Shown here: piece by piece, positions 10,471-19,244 of the stretch
How positions within the stretch are numbered: position 1 is the stretch's first letter
Layout: each line of letters opens with the position of its first letter
The notes under the pieces: model-generated
The model's input: only the letters and a program-made list of their open reading frames with translations
The model's database searches: none
What the model was told of the DNA's origin: nothing
Position numbers and translations under genes: made by a program
Assembly: GCF_020740535.1 (NCBI RefSeq)
Contig: NZ_CP082362.1
Location: forward strand, 7,189,501 to 7,253,500
Reading direction: 5' to 3'
DNA length: 64,000 nucleotides
From: Streptomyces profundus
GTDB taxonomy: Bacteria > Actinomycetota > Actinomycetes > Streptomycetales > Streptomycetaceae

Positions 10471-11375
10471 GTCGCGGCCTCCGTCCGCACCGAGGTGTGC
10501 CAGGACAGGACGCGCCGCTCCAGGACGCGCGCCAGCACGTTGACGCAGACCCCCAGCGCGCCCGTCACCAGGACCAGGGCGTACATCCTGGCGACCGCGT
10601 TGCTCGACTGGGCGCGGGCGATCTCGCTGCCCAACCCCGGGCTGCCGATGATCAGTTCCGAGCTGACGGCCAGGATCAGCGCCACCGAGGCGGACAGCCG
10701 CAGGCCCGTCATGAGGTAGGGGAGGGCGGTCGGCCACACCACGTACCGCAGCCGCGCCCAGGGGGTGAACCCGTAGCTGGCCGCCGTGTCCCTGGCCACC
10801 GGATCGACGTCCCGCACCCCGGCGAGGGTCTGGAGCAGCACCGGCCAGAGGGCGGCGTAGACCACCAGCAGCAGTGTCGACTCAAGCCCGGTGCCGTAGA
10901 CCAGGACGGCCAGCGGGATCAGCGCGACCGAGGGGATCGGCCGCAGGAACTCGATGGTGGAGGCGGTGATCCTGCGCAGCAGGTCGAAGCTCCCGATCAG
11001 CAGCCCCAGGAGCACCCCGAGCGCGGAGGCGATGGCCAGCCCGTAGGCCCAGCCCCGCAGGGTGTCCAGGAGCGCGGTCCAGAAGGCGCTCTCCCCCGCC
11101 TCCTCGGCGAGCGCGCCGATCATGTCGCTGAACGGCGGCAGATAGTCGGCGGAGACCACGCCGACGCGCGGCAGCGCCTCCAGCAGGCCGGCGAACAGGA
11201 GGACGCCCAGCACGCCGAAGACCGCGTCGGGCAGCGACCCGAGCCACGAGCGAAGGCCCCCGGCGCGGGGCACGGCCGGTTCTGCGGCGGGGGCGGCCGG
11301 GGGGTCGGGCGGCCGGGCCGCCACGGGCGGCGGCGCGGCCGGCCGCCCGGCGCCGCTGCGTTGCTGAGTACTCAC
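10467..11375 (-). CDS. ABC transporter permease, cluster A, first permease
   Basis: 302 residues, with an N-terminal Pro/Ala-rich cytoplasmic extension of about 45 residues before the first membrane helix. BPD_transp_1 fold with EAA-like loop (DTAASYGFTPWARL). GTG start at 11375 is preceded by GGAGATGAT. Partner of the permease that follows (ATGA overlap). The counterpart in cluster B is 24803-25645; both share the motif EFLRPIPSVALIPLAVL. Confidence 0.9.
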   Translation of the reverse strand: MSTQQRSGAGRPAAPPPVAARPPDPPAAPAAEPAVPRAGGLRSWLGSLPDAVFGVLGVLLFAGLLEALPRVGVVSADYLPPFSDMIGALAEEAGESAFWTALLDTLRGWAYGLAIASALGVLLGLLIGSFDLLRRITASTIEFLRPIPSVALIPLAVLVYGTGLESTLLLVVYAALWPVLLQTLAGVRDVDPVARDTAASYGFTPWARLRYVVWPTALPYLMTGLRLSASVALILAVSSELIIGSPGLGSEIARAQSSNAVARMYALVLVTGALGVCVNVLARVLERRVLSWHTSVRTEAAT

Positions 11376-11423
11376 ATCATCTCCGACGGGTCGGGCTCGG
11401 GCCTGTCTCTCGGGGGCGGACGC

Positions 11424-12410
11424 TCAGTCGCCGAGCAGGCGATCCAGCGGGTCCAGGTTCTCGATCAGGCCGGCGTCGACGCTGAGTCGGGCCAGCCGCT
11501 CGATCTCGTCCCGGTCGGTCGTCGGGTCCCAACCCGGCAGCGTGACCGCCTCGCTGATGCCGTCCTCCAGGTCCAGATAGGTGTTGAGCGCGGCCCGCGC
11601 CTCGTCGGGGTGCTCCTCGGCGTAGCGCAGGGACTCCTCAAGGGCCGCCTGGAAACGCTCGACGACCTCGGGGTTCTGGGCCGCGTAGGACTCGGAGGCG
11701 AACCATCCGGCGAACGGCAGCTGGTCGCCCATGGCGGCGTAGCTGACGGGCAGCGCGTGGCCGCCCTGCTCCTCGGTGACGGTGATGAACGGCTCGCTCA
11801 TCATGGCCGCGTCCACATCGCCCGAGGCCAGCGCCGCCGGCATGTTGGGGATGGGCACCTCGACCAGGGTGACGTCGTCGCGCTCCAGGCCGCCGGCCTC
11901 CAGGGTGGAGCGCACGGCCACCTCGTTGATGCCGAGCAGCGTGTTCACGGCGATCGTCGTACCGCGCAGGTCGTCGACCTCGGTGATGCCGGGGTCGGTC
12001 GTCATCAGTTGGCCGGAGCCGTCGTCCATCGGGTCGTCGGAGGCGCGGGCGCCGACGGAGATCAGTTCCACCGGCACGTTCTCGCTCTTGGCGATCAGCA
12101 GGCTGACGAGGTTGGAGTATCCGAACTGGTAGTCCCCGCTGATCACGGCCGGCACGATCGCCGCGCCGCCCTGCGACTCCTGGAGGGTGAGGTCCAGATC
12201 GCGATCGGCGAAGAAGCCCTGCTCGATGCCGAGTCTGATCGGGGCGATGTCGATGATCGGGATCACTCCGAGGGTGATCTCGTCCGGACCCGAGCCGGAG
12301 CCGGAGTCGGTGCCGCCTCCGTCCGAGCCGCAGGCGGTCAGCGAGGTGAGGGCGAGGGCGGCGGTGGCCGCGACCGCGGCGAGTCCTTTGGGGCGACAGG
12401 AAAACGGCAT
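11424..12410 (-). CDS. ABC transporter substrate-binding lipoprotein (NMT1/SsuA-like), cluster A
   Basis: 328 residues with a lipoprotein signal peptide ending at the lipobox LTAC (Cys27), then a Gly/Ser-rich linker and an NMT1/SsuA-type periplasmic-binding fold. This family carries small anionic or aromatic molecules (sulfonates, nitrate, pyrimidine precursors, aromatic acids). Start ATG at 12410 with GGAG nine bases upstream. First gene of the importer unit (gap of 48 bp to the first permease), with a 215-bp upstream gap that can hold its promoter. The ligand is unknown; the pathway context suggests an aromatic acid or amide conjugate. Confidence 0.9.
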   Translation of the reverse strand: MPFSCRPKGLAAVAATAALALTSLTACGSDGGGTDSGSGSGPDEITLGVIPIIDIAPIRLGIEQGFFADRDLDLTLQESQGGAAIVPAVISGDYQFGYSNLVSLLIAKSENVPVELISVGARASDDPMDDGSGQLMTTDPGITEVDDLRGTTIAVNTLLGINEVAVRSTLEAGGLERDDVTLVEVPIPNMPAALASGDVDAAMMSEPFITVTEEQGGHALPVSYAAMGDQLPFAGWFASESYAAQNPEVVERFQAALEESLRYAEEHPDEARAALNTYLDLEDGISEAVTLPGWDPTTDRDEIERLARLSVDAGLIENLDPLDRLLGD

Positions 12411-12625
12411 GCCAGACACTCCATGTTCCGGGAAAGACGCTGCTGATGACCGCCCTGGGGCGACGGCGATGGATGGTGCGGGCCGCCAGTGGACGCGACG
12501 ACGCGCCCGAGGCGGGAACCAGGCCGCGGCGCCGAGACGCGGAGCGGACCGTGGGCGGGGCCGGCGGGGCGGCCCCGAGGTAGGCGGGGAACGTGGGTCG
12601 GGGAGGCGGCCTCGGAGGGGTGTCC

Positions 12626-13411
12626 TCAGCGCTTCCCGGTCAGCGCCAGGCTGCCCAACGTGGTGAACGCGGCGGAGATCGTCCGGCCGGGTTCGACGAA
12701 TACGGCGTCGGTGAGTCCGCCGGTGAGCACGGTCCACCCCGCCTCGATGGCCAGCCCCCGGCGGGCCAGGTCGTTGGCGGCGAGGGCGAGCGCCTGGGCG
12801 GGATGGCCCTGGACGGCCGAGCCCGTCGCGGTGTCCACCAGGTCGCCGTCGACGGAGAGTTGGCAGATCTCGCCGACCAGATCGAGCCCGTCGGGGGCGA
12901 AGGACTCGGCGGAGACGGTGAAGCGGCAGGACGAGGCGTTGTCGGCGACGACATCCGGCAGGGCGAAGCTGAAGTCCCGGTAGCGGCTGTCGATGACCTC
13001 GAACCCGGCGTGCACCGTGGCCACCGCGTCCAGCGCCTGCTCCACCGTCACCTCGGGGCCGGCCAGCCGGCGGCCCATGGTGAAGACGATCTCCGGCTCC
13101 ACCCGGGGGTGGATCATCTCGTCCATCCTGACCGGTTCGCCGACCGGCAGCACCATCGCGTCGGTGAGCCACCCGGTGAGCGGGGAGTCGATGCCCATCC
13201 GGCGCTGCTTGGCCTCGGAGGTGAGCCCCAGCTTGACGCCGACCACCCGCTCCCCGGCCCGCTGCTTGCGGGCGAGCAGCGCGTCCTGGGCCCGATAGGC
13301 CGTCTCCAGGTCAAGTCCCGGCCACCGGTCGGTGATCCGGCCGCCGTCCGTGCGCTCCCGCTCTCGGCGCAGCAGCTCGTCGACGGTGCTCTCGATGGTC
13401 CACTCACTCAT
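12626..13411 (-). CDS. 4-oxalocrotonate (2-oxo-3-hexenedioate) decarboxylase
   Basis: 261 residues of the fumarylacetoacetate-hydrolase-like hydratase/decarboxylase family. The VGVKLGLTSEAKQRRMGID segment (about 57-75) and metal-binding RVEPEIVF (about 102-109) are present. The wording KxxLTSEAK...MGID...TDAM follows the XylI/DmpH decarboxylase branch rather than the hydratase branch, which is represented by 15495-16373. Role: Mg-dependent decarboxylation of 4-oxalocrotonate to 2-hydroxypenta-2,4-dienoate. It is separated by 60 bp from the aldolase gene; that gap holds a GntR-type palindrome. Confidence 0.83.
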   Translation of the reverse strand: MSEWTIESTVDELLRRERERTDGGRITDRWPGLDLETAYRAQDALLARKQRAGERVVGVKLGLTSEAKQRRMGIDSPLTGWLTDAMVLPVGEPVRMDEMIHPRVEPEIVFTMGRRLAGPEVTVEQALDAVATVHAGFEVIDSRYRDFSFALPDVVADNASSCRFTVSAESFAPDGLDLVGEICQLSVDGDLVDTATGSAVQGHPAQALALAANDLARRGLAIEAGWTVLTGGLTDAVFVEPGRTISAAFTTLGSLALTGKR

Positions 13412-13457
13412 GCGGGGATGTCCTTCCGGCTATCGAGAGTATGGAACAGGAAATCAC

Positions 13458-13470
13458 TGTAATCAATACA
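13458..13470. promoter_or_regulatory. candidate GntR operator upstream of decarboxylase
   Basis: TGTAATCAATACA, an imperfect 13-bp palindrome in the AT-rich gap between the aldolase stop (13472) and the decarboxylase start (13411). One mismatch to the reverse complement of the palindrome at 7934-7946. Inferred to bind the FCD regulator of the cluster. Confidence 0.45.
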
Positions 13471-13471
13471 T

Positions 13472-14536
13472 TCATAGCGATGGGGTGGAACGACTATCGG
13501 CCCAACGCGCCGCCAGGTCAAGGGCGATGTCGGTGATCATGTCCTCCTGGCCGCCGACGAGGCCCCGTCGGCCGACCTCGACCAGGATCGACCTGGTGTC
13601 CAGGCCGTACCGGGCGGCGGCGGCCTCCGCGTGCCGCAGAAAGCTGGAGTAGACGCCCGCGTAGCCGAGGGTGAGGGTCTCCCGGTCCACCCGCACCTCC
13701 CGGTCCTGGAGGGGCCGCACCAGGTCGTCCGCCGCGTCCATCAGCGGGAACAGCTCACAGCCGTGGTCCCAGCCCATCAGGTCGGCGGTCGCGACGAACG
13801 CCTCCAGCGGGCAGTTCCCCGCCCCGGCGCCCTGGCCCGCCAGCGAGGCGTCGACCCGGGTGACCCCCGTCTCCACGGCGACCACGGTGTTCGCCACGCC
13901 CAGGCCCAGGTTGTGGTGGGCGTGGATGCCCAACTCGGTCGCCGGGTCGAGCACGTCGCGGTAGGCGCGCAGCCGGTCGCGGACGCCGTCCATGGTGAGC
14001 CGGCCGCCGGAGTCCGTCACATAGACGCAGGCCGCGCCGTAGGACTCCATCAGCTTGGCCTGCCGGGCCAGTTCGGCCGGTTCGGCCAGGTGCGACATCA
14101 TCAGGAACCCCGCCACGTCCATGCCCAACTCGCGGGCCGCGGCGATGTGCTGGGCCGAGACATCGGCCTCGGTGCAGTGGGTGGCCACCCGCACCGAGCG
14201 GATGCCGAGCGCGTGGGCCCGCCTGAGATCGCCGACCGTGCCGATGCCGGGCAGCAGCAGCGTGGTGGGAACGGCGCGGTGGGTCGCGCCGACGACCGCC
14301 TCGATCCACTCCCAGTCGGTGTGGGCGCCCACCCCGTAGGTGATGCTGGAGCCCGAGAGGCCGTCGCCGTGGGCGATCTCGATGGCCGCGACACCGGCGC
14401 CGTCCAGGGCGGCGGCGATGGTCCGCGCCTGCCCCGTGGTGTAGCGGTGCCGCAGGGCGTGCATGCCGTCCCGCAGGGTGACGTCCTGGACATAGAGCGC
14501 GGGCCCGGCCGTCCTGGGGGTCCCTTCGTCGGTCAT
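13472..14536 (-). CDS. 4-hydroxy-2-oxovalerate aldolase
   Basis: 354 residues. N-terminal HMG-CoA-lyase-like TIM barrel with [10 protein letters not shown] (Arg22, Asp23, His26, matching the catalytic Arg-Asp-His of DmpG/BphI) and the metal-binding HAHHNLGLG near residue 200. A C-terminal DmpG-type communication domain contacts the dehydrogenase. Splits 4-hydroxy-2-oxovalerate into pyruvate and acetaldehyde and channels the acetaldehyde to the partner encoded by the upstream gene. The start overlaps that gene by ATGA (14533-14536). Confidence 0.94.
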   Translation of the reverse strand: MTDEGTPRTAGPALYVQDVTLRDGMHALRHRYTTGQARTIAAALDGAGVAAIEIAHGDGLSGSSITYGVGAHTDWEWIEAVVGATHRAVPTTLLLPGIGTVGDLRRAHALGIRSVRVATHCTEADVSAQHIAAARELGMDVAGFLMMSHLAEPAELARQAKLMESYGAACVYVTDSGGRLTMDGVRDRLRAYRDVLDPATELGIHAHHNLGLGVANTVVAVETGVTRVDASLAGQGAGAGNCPLEAFVATADLMGWDHGCELFPLMDAADDLVRPLQDREVRVDRETLTLGYAGVYSSFLRHAEAAAARYGLDTRSILVEVGRRGLVGGQEDMITDIALDLAARWADSRSTPSL

Positions 14537-15498
14537 CGGGGGTCCGCCTCACGGGAGTTGGCGTGCGTGGCCATGCGCTCGGCGGTGCGCAGCGCGGCCG
14601 AGGTCATGATGTCGAGGTTCCCGGCGTACGCCGGCAGGTAGTGGGCGGCGCCCTCCACCTCCAGGAAGACCGAGACCTTGGTGGCGTCGCCGCCGGCCGC
14701 TGGCAGCAGCCCGCGCAGCGGGTCGTCGGGGGCCACGGACTCGAACTGCACGTCCTGCTTGAGCCGGTAGCCGGGCACATAGCCGCGGACCCGCGCCACC
14801 ATCGCCGCCACCGAGGCGCCGACGGCCTCCCGGTCGGCGTCGGAGACCAGGCAGTGCACGGTGTCACGCATGATCAGCGGTGGTTCGGCCGGGTTGAGGA
14901 CGATCACCGCCTTGCCGCGCGCCGCGCCGCCCACCCGCTCGATGGCGGCGGCTGTGGTCTCGGTGAACTCGTCGATGTTCGCCCGGGTGCCAGGGCCGGC
15001 CGAGCGGGAGGCGATGGAGGCCACGATCTCGGCGTAGTGCACGGGGGTGACGGCCGAGACGGCGGCCACGACGGGGATGGTGGCCTGCCCACCGCAGGTG
15101 ACCATGTTGACGTTGGGCGCGTCGAGATGGGCGTCCCCGTTGACCGGGGGCACCAGATAGGGGCCGAGCGCGGCCGGGGTCAGGTCCACCACCGTCCTGC
15201 CGTGGTTCCGCAGTACCTCGTCGTGGTGCCGGTGGGCGCCGGCGGACGTCGCGTCGAAGACCAGCCGCACATCGGCGAACTCGTCCAGGGCGACCAGTCC
15301 TTCGACGCCGTCGTGCGTGGTGGCGACCTTCAGACGCCGGGCGCGGGCGAGGCCGTCGGAGTCCGGGTCGATGCCGGCCATCGCCACCATCTCCAGGGTC
15401 TCGGAGAGCCGCAGCACCTTGATCATCAGATCGGTGCCGATGTTCCCCGATCCGATGACCGCGACCCCGGTGCGCGCGGCGGGGGAGTGGGCGCTCAT
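14533..15498 (-). CDS. acetaldehyde dehydrogenase (acylating)
   Basis: 321 residues. Rossmann motif [10 protein letters not shown] at about residues 14-23 and the acyl-thioester Cys135 in [11 protein letters not shown]. Converts acetaldehyde, CoA and NAD to acetyl-CoA in a heteromeric complex with the aldolase (DmpFG/BphIJ type). Start and stop both sit in ATGA overlaps with hydratase and aldolase genes. The order hydratase-dehydrogenase-aldolase-decarboxylase is the praEGFD order described for the protocatechuate 2,3-cleavage operon of Paenibacillus. Confidence 0.94.
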   Translation of the reverse strand: MSAHSPAARTGVAVIGSGNIGTDLMIKVLRLSETLEMVAMAGIDPDSDGLARARRLKVATTHDGVEGLVALDEFADVRLVFDATSAGAHRHHDEVLRNHGRTVVDLTPAALGPYLVPPVNGDAHLDAPNVNMVTCGGQATIPVVAAVSAVTPVHYAEIVASIASRSAGPGTRANIDEFTETTAAAIERVGGAARGKAVIVLNPAEPPLIMRDTVHCLVSDADREAVGASVAAMVARVRGYVPGYRLKQDVQFESVAPDDPLRGLLPAAGGDATKVSVFLEVEGAAHYLPAYAGNLDIMTSAALRTAERMATHANSREADPR

Positions 15499-16373
15499 CG
15501 CCGGCCCCCCTCAGCGCCGGACTCCCCGACGCCGGACCCTTGGGCGCCGAACGAGACCCGGACCGCGCCGAGCGAGGAGATCCGCGCCTCGAAGGAGTCG
15601 CCCGGCGCTGCGGGGACCATCGGCCCCAGGGCGCCGGTGAGCACGATGTCGCCGGCACGCAGCGCGTCACCCGCCCCGGACAGCACGGACGCCAGCCAGG
15701 CGGCGGAGTTGAGCGGGCTGCCCAGGCAGTCGGCGCCGCTCCCGGTGGAGACCTCGGCGCCGCCCCGGGTCAGCGTCATCCGCACCCCGCGCAGATCGAG
15801 GCCGGTCAGCGGGACGGGGGTGCCGCCCAGCACGAACAGTCCGCTGGAGGCGTTGTCGGCGACGGTGTCGGCGAAGGTGATGTCCCAGCCGGCGATCCGG
15901 CTGTCGACGATCTCCAGCGCCGGCAGGGCGAAGTCGACGGCCCGCAGCACATCCGCGACCGTGCACGCGGCGTGCGGCAGATCCCGGCCGAGCACCAGGG
16001 CGACCTCGGCCTCCACCTTGGGCTGGAGCAGCCGGCCGGCCGGGACCAGCCCGCCGTCCGGCACCGCCATATCGGCGAACAGGGCGCCGAAGTCCGGCTG
16101 ATCGACGCCGAGTTGCCGCTGGACGGCGGGGGAGGTGAGCCCGATCTTGCGCCCGACGATCCGCCGCCCGGCGGCGAGCCCACGGGCGGTGCCCAGACGT
16201 TGCACGGCATACGCGGTCTCGGCGTCGCCACCCGCGAGAAGCGTGCGCACGGGAGGGCAGGGGACGCCGCTGCGGGCCGCCTCGGCGAGGAGGTCGGCGG
16301 CCCGCGCCACGGCCGGGTCCCCTCCGTCCTCGGGGGCTGGCGCCACGGGCGGCGGCGTCGGGGGGTGGGACAT
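15495..16373 (-). CDS. 2-oxopent-4-enoate (2-hydroxypentadienoate) hydratase
   Basis: 292 residues, FAH-like fold. The segment [20 protein letters not shown] followed by DFGALFADM is diagnostic of the MhpD/XylJ/BphH hydratases; the metal-binding [11 protein letters not shown] follows. Adds water to 2-hydroxypenta-2,4-dienoate to give 4-hydroxy-2-oxovalerate. ATG at 16373 is chosen because AAGGAA lies eight bases upstream and the family alignment begins shortly after; the frame extends further but without a ribosome site. It starts the lower-pathway unit, divergent from the IclR gene. Confidence 0.9.
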   Translation of the reverse strand: MSHPPTPPPVAPAPEDGGDPAVARAADLLAEAARSGVPCPPVRTLLAGGDAETAYAVQRLGTARGLAAGRRIVGRKIGLTSPAVQRQLGVDQPDFGALFADMAVPDGGLVPAGRLLQPKVEAEVALVLGRDLPHAACTVADVLRAVDFALPALEIVDSRIAGWDITFADTVADNASSGLFVLGGTPVPLTGLDLRGVRMTLTRGGAEVSTGSGADCLGSPLNSAAWLASVLSGAGDALRAGDIVLTGALGPMVPAAPGDSFEARISSLGAVRVSFGAQGSGVGESGAEGGRR

Positions 16374-16440
16374 GGAGGCGTTCCTTCCGCTGGGACGGAC
16401 GATGCCCCCGGTATAGACGTGGCCTCCGAGGTCGGGCAAG

Positions 16441-16465
16441 CTTCGTTCCGTGACACGGAACGAAG
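16441..16465. promoter_or_regulatory. perfect 25-bp palindrome, probable IclR operator
   Basis: Two 12-base arms (cttcgttccgtg / cacggaacgaag) around a single central base, perfectly symmetric. It lies in the divergent space between the hydratase start (16373) and the IclR gene and covers the GTG start at 16450. Size and symmetry suit an IclR-family dimer or tetramer site controlling both directions. Confidence 0.65.
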
Positions 16466-17196
16466 AGCGCAGCAGCATGCTGGAGAAGTCAGCTTTCCTG
16501 CTGGAATGCTTTCTGCCGACCGGGGGGCCGTTTCGTCTGACGGAACTCGCCAACCGCACGGGGCTGCCCAAGGCGACGGTCCATCGGCTGGCCGCCGACC
16601 TGATGGCCATCGGCTGGTTGGAGCGTTCCGGCACCCACTACCAACTCGGCGGCAAGCTCTTCGAGTTGGGCGCCCGTGTGCCACGGCGCCGCGCGCTGCG
16701 GGAGGCCGCGCTGCCGTTCCTCCAGGACCTGTTCGAGGCCACCAGGGAGACGGTGCACCTCGGCGTGCGGGAGGGCCACGAGGTGGTGTACGTGGAACGC
16801 ATCCACGGGCATGACGTGCTGCCCCTGCCGTCCCGGATCGGCGGCAGCCTCCCGCTGACCTGCACGGGCGTGGGCAAGGCGCTACTCGCCTTCTCCAGCG
16901 CCGAGTTGGCCGAAGAGGTGTTCGCCGCGCCGCTGCCGGGGCTGACGCCCCACTCGATCACCGACCCGGTCCGGCTGCGCACCGCGGTCGAGCAGGCCCA
17001 GGCCGCCGGCCTGGCCTACGAGGAGCAGGAGGCGGCGCTCGGCGTCAGCTGCATAGCCGCCCCGGTCTTCGGCTCGGGCGGCGCCGTCGCCGCCCTCTCG
17101 GTCGCCGTTCCCAGGGCCCGTTTCCGCCCGGCCCAGCTCGCCCCGGCGGTGCGCACCGCGGCCCTCGGCCTGTCCCGGGTGCTGCGCGGCGGCTGA
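16450..17196 (+). CDS. IclR-family transcriptional regulator of cluster A
   Basis: 248 residues from GTG 16450. N-terminal winged HTH (about 10-75, [20 protein letters not shown]) and C-terminal IclR effector domain (about 80-245, with the conserved [10 protein letters not shown]). Divergent from the meta-cleavage genes, as is praR in the pra operon. The GTG lies inside a perfect palindrome and has no clear ribosome site, so either the mRNA is leaderless or translation begins at ATG 16477, which would still keep the whole HTH. Expected to sense a pathway aromatic acid and to control itself and the lower-pathway operon. Confidence 0.9.
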   Translation: MTRNEERSSMLEKSAFLLECFLPTGGPFRLTELANRTGLPKATVHRLAADLMAIGWLERSGTHYQLGGKLFELGARVPRRRALREAALPFLQDLFEATRETVHLGVREGHEVVYVERIHGHDVLPLPSRIGGSLPLTCTGVGKALLAFSSAELAEEVFAAPLPGLTPHSITDPVRLRTAVEQAQAAGLAYEEQEAALGVSCIAAPVFGSGGAVAALSVAVPRARFRPAQLAPAVRTAALGLSRVLRGG

Positions 17197-17286
17197 ACGG
17201 GCCGACCCCCTGTGCGTCCCGGGCGTCGGCCGATCCGGCACACTCGCACCACGACGACCGCCATGCGCCACCCAGGAGCCGCCGCC

Positions 17287-18315
17287 ATGCCCCTCCTCCA
17301 CCACCTCGGCCGCACCCTGCCGTTGGTCGCCGCCCCGATGGCGGGCGGCCCCAGCACCCCGGACCTCGTCCTGGCCACCGCCCGCGCCGGTGGCCTCGGC
17401 TTCCTCGCCGCCGGCTACCGGACCCCGGACGACCTCGCCGCCCAGCTCGCCGCCGTCCGCCCGGCGGGGCTCCCGTTCGGCGTCAACCTCTTCGCGCCCA
17501 ACCCGGTGCCCGTCCCCGAGGACGCGTACCGGGCCTACGCCGAGCTGCTGCGCCCCGAGGCGCGGCGCCACGGGGTGAGCCTCACCCCGTCGCCGGTCAA
17601 CGAGGACGACGACCACTGGGCCGCCAAGATCGAGCTGCTGCGCGCCGATCCGGTGCCGGTCGTCTCCTTCACCTTCGGCCTGCCCGAGCCCGGCGTGGTG
17701 GCGGCGCTGCGGGCGGCCGGCAGCACCGTGCTCCAGACGGTCACCTCGCCCGCCGAGGCCCGCGCCGCCGCCGAGGTCGGCGTCGAGGGCCTCGTCGTCC
17801 AGGCCACCGCCGCCGGCGGTCACTCCGCCACCCTCACCCCCGGGCGGCCCCTCGCCGGGACACCGTTGCCCGATCTCCTCGCCGCCGTCCGCCGGGCGAC
17901 GCCGCTCCCGCTGATCGCCACCGGCGGTCTTGCCACCCCGGCCGACGTCGCCACCGCGCTCCGCGCCGGAGCCGAGGCGGCGGCGGTCGGCACCGTGCTG
18001 CTGCGCACCGACGAGAGCGGCGCCTCGGCGCCCCACCGGGCCGCGCTCGCCGACCCGGCGTTCACCGGGACCGTGCTCACCCGCGCCTTCACCGGCCGCC
18101 CGGCCCGCGCCCTGCGCAACCGCTTCACCGAGCGCTACGGCCAGGCCGCGCCGCTCGGCTATCCCGCCCTGCACCACCTCACCGCCCCGCTGCGCCGGGC
18201 CGCCGCCGGGGCGGGCGACACCGACCTGATCCATCTGTGGGCGGGCACCGGCCACCGCCAGGCGCGCGCGGAGCCGATCGCCCACACCCTGACCCGCCTG
18301 GCCGCCGACCTCTGA
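17287..18315 (+). CDS. nitronate monooxygenase
   Basis: 342 residues, FMN-binding TIM barrel of the 2-nitropropane dioxygenase/nitronate monooxygenase family. The N-terminal LPLVAAPMAGGPSTPDL and the central AAGGHSATLTPG (catalytic-region His) and ATGGLATPADV phosphate-binding segments are present. ATG 17287 is chosen for its AGGAG. The family oxidises alkyl nitronates (for example propionate-3-nitronate, a toxic plant and fungal compound) to carbonyl plus nitrite. It follows the IclR gene by 90 bp on the same strand. Whether it belongs to the aromatic regulon or is an independent detoxification gene cannot be told. Confidence 0.85.
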   Translation: MPLLHHLGRTLPLVAAPMAGGPSTPDLVLATARAGGLGFLAAGYRTPDDLAAQLAAVRPAGLPFGVNLFAPNPVPVPEDAYRAYAELLRPEARRHGVSLTPSPVNEDDDHWAAKIELLRADPVPVVSFTFGLPEPGVVAALRAAGSTVLQTVTSPAEARAAAEVGVEGLVVQATAAGGHSATLTPGRPLAGTPLPDLLAAVRRATPLPLIATGGLATPADVATALRAGAEAAAVGTVLLRTDESGASAPHRAALADPAFTGTVLTRAFTGRPARALRNRFTERYGQAAPLGYPALHHLTAPLRRAAAGAGDTDLIHLWAGTGHRQARAEPIAHTLTRLAADL

Positions 18316-18376
18316 CCGCCGACCGCCCGCGGTCCCGTACGCTCCGGCCGGGAGGTAGGCTGGGACACGGAAGTGG

Positions 18377-18420
18377 TTGAACATTCAAGAACATTCAAGG
18401 GTGTTCCAGGATGTTCCGAG
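18377..18420. promoter_or_regulatory. clustered repeats upstream of DODA-type dioxygenase
   Basis: Contains the perfect 12-bp palindrome TTGAACATTCAA (18377-18388), an exact tandem copy of its GAACATTCAA part (18389-18398), and two TGTTCC copies (18402-18407, 18412-18417) that are inverted relative to GAACA. Looks like a multi-site operator or overlapping promoter control region; MarR- or HxlR-type regulators use such sites, but none is encoded next to it. Confidence 0.45.
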
Positions 18421-18450
18421 GATTCAGTCGAGGCGTTAGGAGAGGTTCCC

Positions 18451-19239
18451 GTGTCGCTCGCACCTCACCCGGGACGGATGCCCGCGCTCTACCTTTCCCA
18501 CGGCGCTCCGCCGCTGGCGGACGACGCGCTCTGGCCGGACCAGCTCGCCGCCTGGTCAGGGGCGCTGGCCAGGCCCACGGCGATCCTGATGGTCTCCGCG
18601 CACTGGGAGGAGGCTCCGCTGGCCCTGGGCGCCACCCGCCCGACGCCGCTGGTCTACGACTTCTGGGGCTTCCCCGAACGCTACTACCAGGTGCGCTACG
18701 CCCCGCCCGGTGCCCCCGAACTGGCAGCCGACATCCGGAAGTTGCTCCGTTCCCCCGGGATGCCGGTACAGGACGTGCCGGAGCGGGGGCTCGACCACGG
18801 GGCCTACGTCCCGCTGGTGGAGATGTACCCGGAGGCCGATGTGCCGGTCCTCCAGATCTCCCTGCCCACCCTCGACCCGGAACGGCTGATGGACGTCGGC
18901 CGCCGCCTCGCGCCGCTGCGCGACCAGGGCGTCCTGATCATCGGCTCCGGCTTCTTCACCCACAACCTCGCCGCGCTCAAGGAGGGCGGCATCCCCTCCT
19001 GGTCCGCCGACTTCGACGACTGGGGGCGCCGCGCGCTCGACGCCGGAGACGCCGACGCGCTGCTCGACTTCGCCCACGCGTCCCCCTCGGGGACGCTGGC
19101 GCACCCGCGCACCGAACACTTCGCGCCGCTCTTCGTCACGATGGGCGCGGCCGAAGCCGCGGGCGAACTGACCACCCAACGCAGCGTCATCGACGGCTTC
19201 TGGATGGGACTGGCCAAGCGGTCGGTCCAGTTCGGCTGA
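18451..19239 (+). CDS. DODA/YgiD-type extradiol dioxygenase (LigB fold, single subunit)
   Basis: 262 residues. GTG 18451 is preferred because AGGAGAGG lies just upstream and the conserved domain begins within 15 residues (MPALYLSHGAPPL, first metal His). Other conserved segments are VSAHWEE, GLDHGAYVPL and GSGFFTHNL. The family are Zn/Fe 4,5-extradiol dioxygenases acting on DOPA-like catechols. No LigA partner is needed. A flavin monooxygenase gene starts five bases after its stop, so the two are co-transcribed. Confidence 0.87.
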   Translation: MSLAPHPGRMPALYLSHGAPPLADDALWPDQLAAWSGALARPTAILMVSAHWEEAPLALGATRPTPLVYDFWGFPERYYQVRYAPPGAPELAADIRKLLRSPGMPVQDVPERGLDHGAYVPLVEMYPEADVPVLQISLPTLDPERLMDVGRRLAPLRDQGVLIIGSGFFTHNLAALKEGGIPSWSADFDDWGRRALDAGDADALLDFAHASPSGTLAHPRTEHFAPLFVTMGAAEAAGELTTQRSVIDGFWMGLAKRSVQFG

Positions 19240-19244
19240 CCGCC

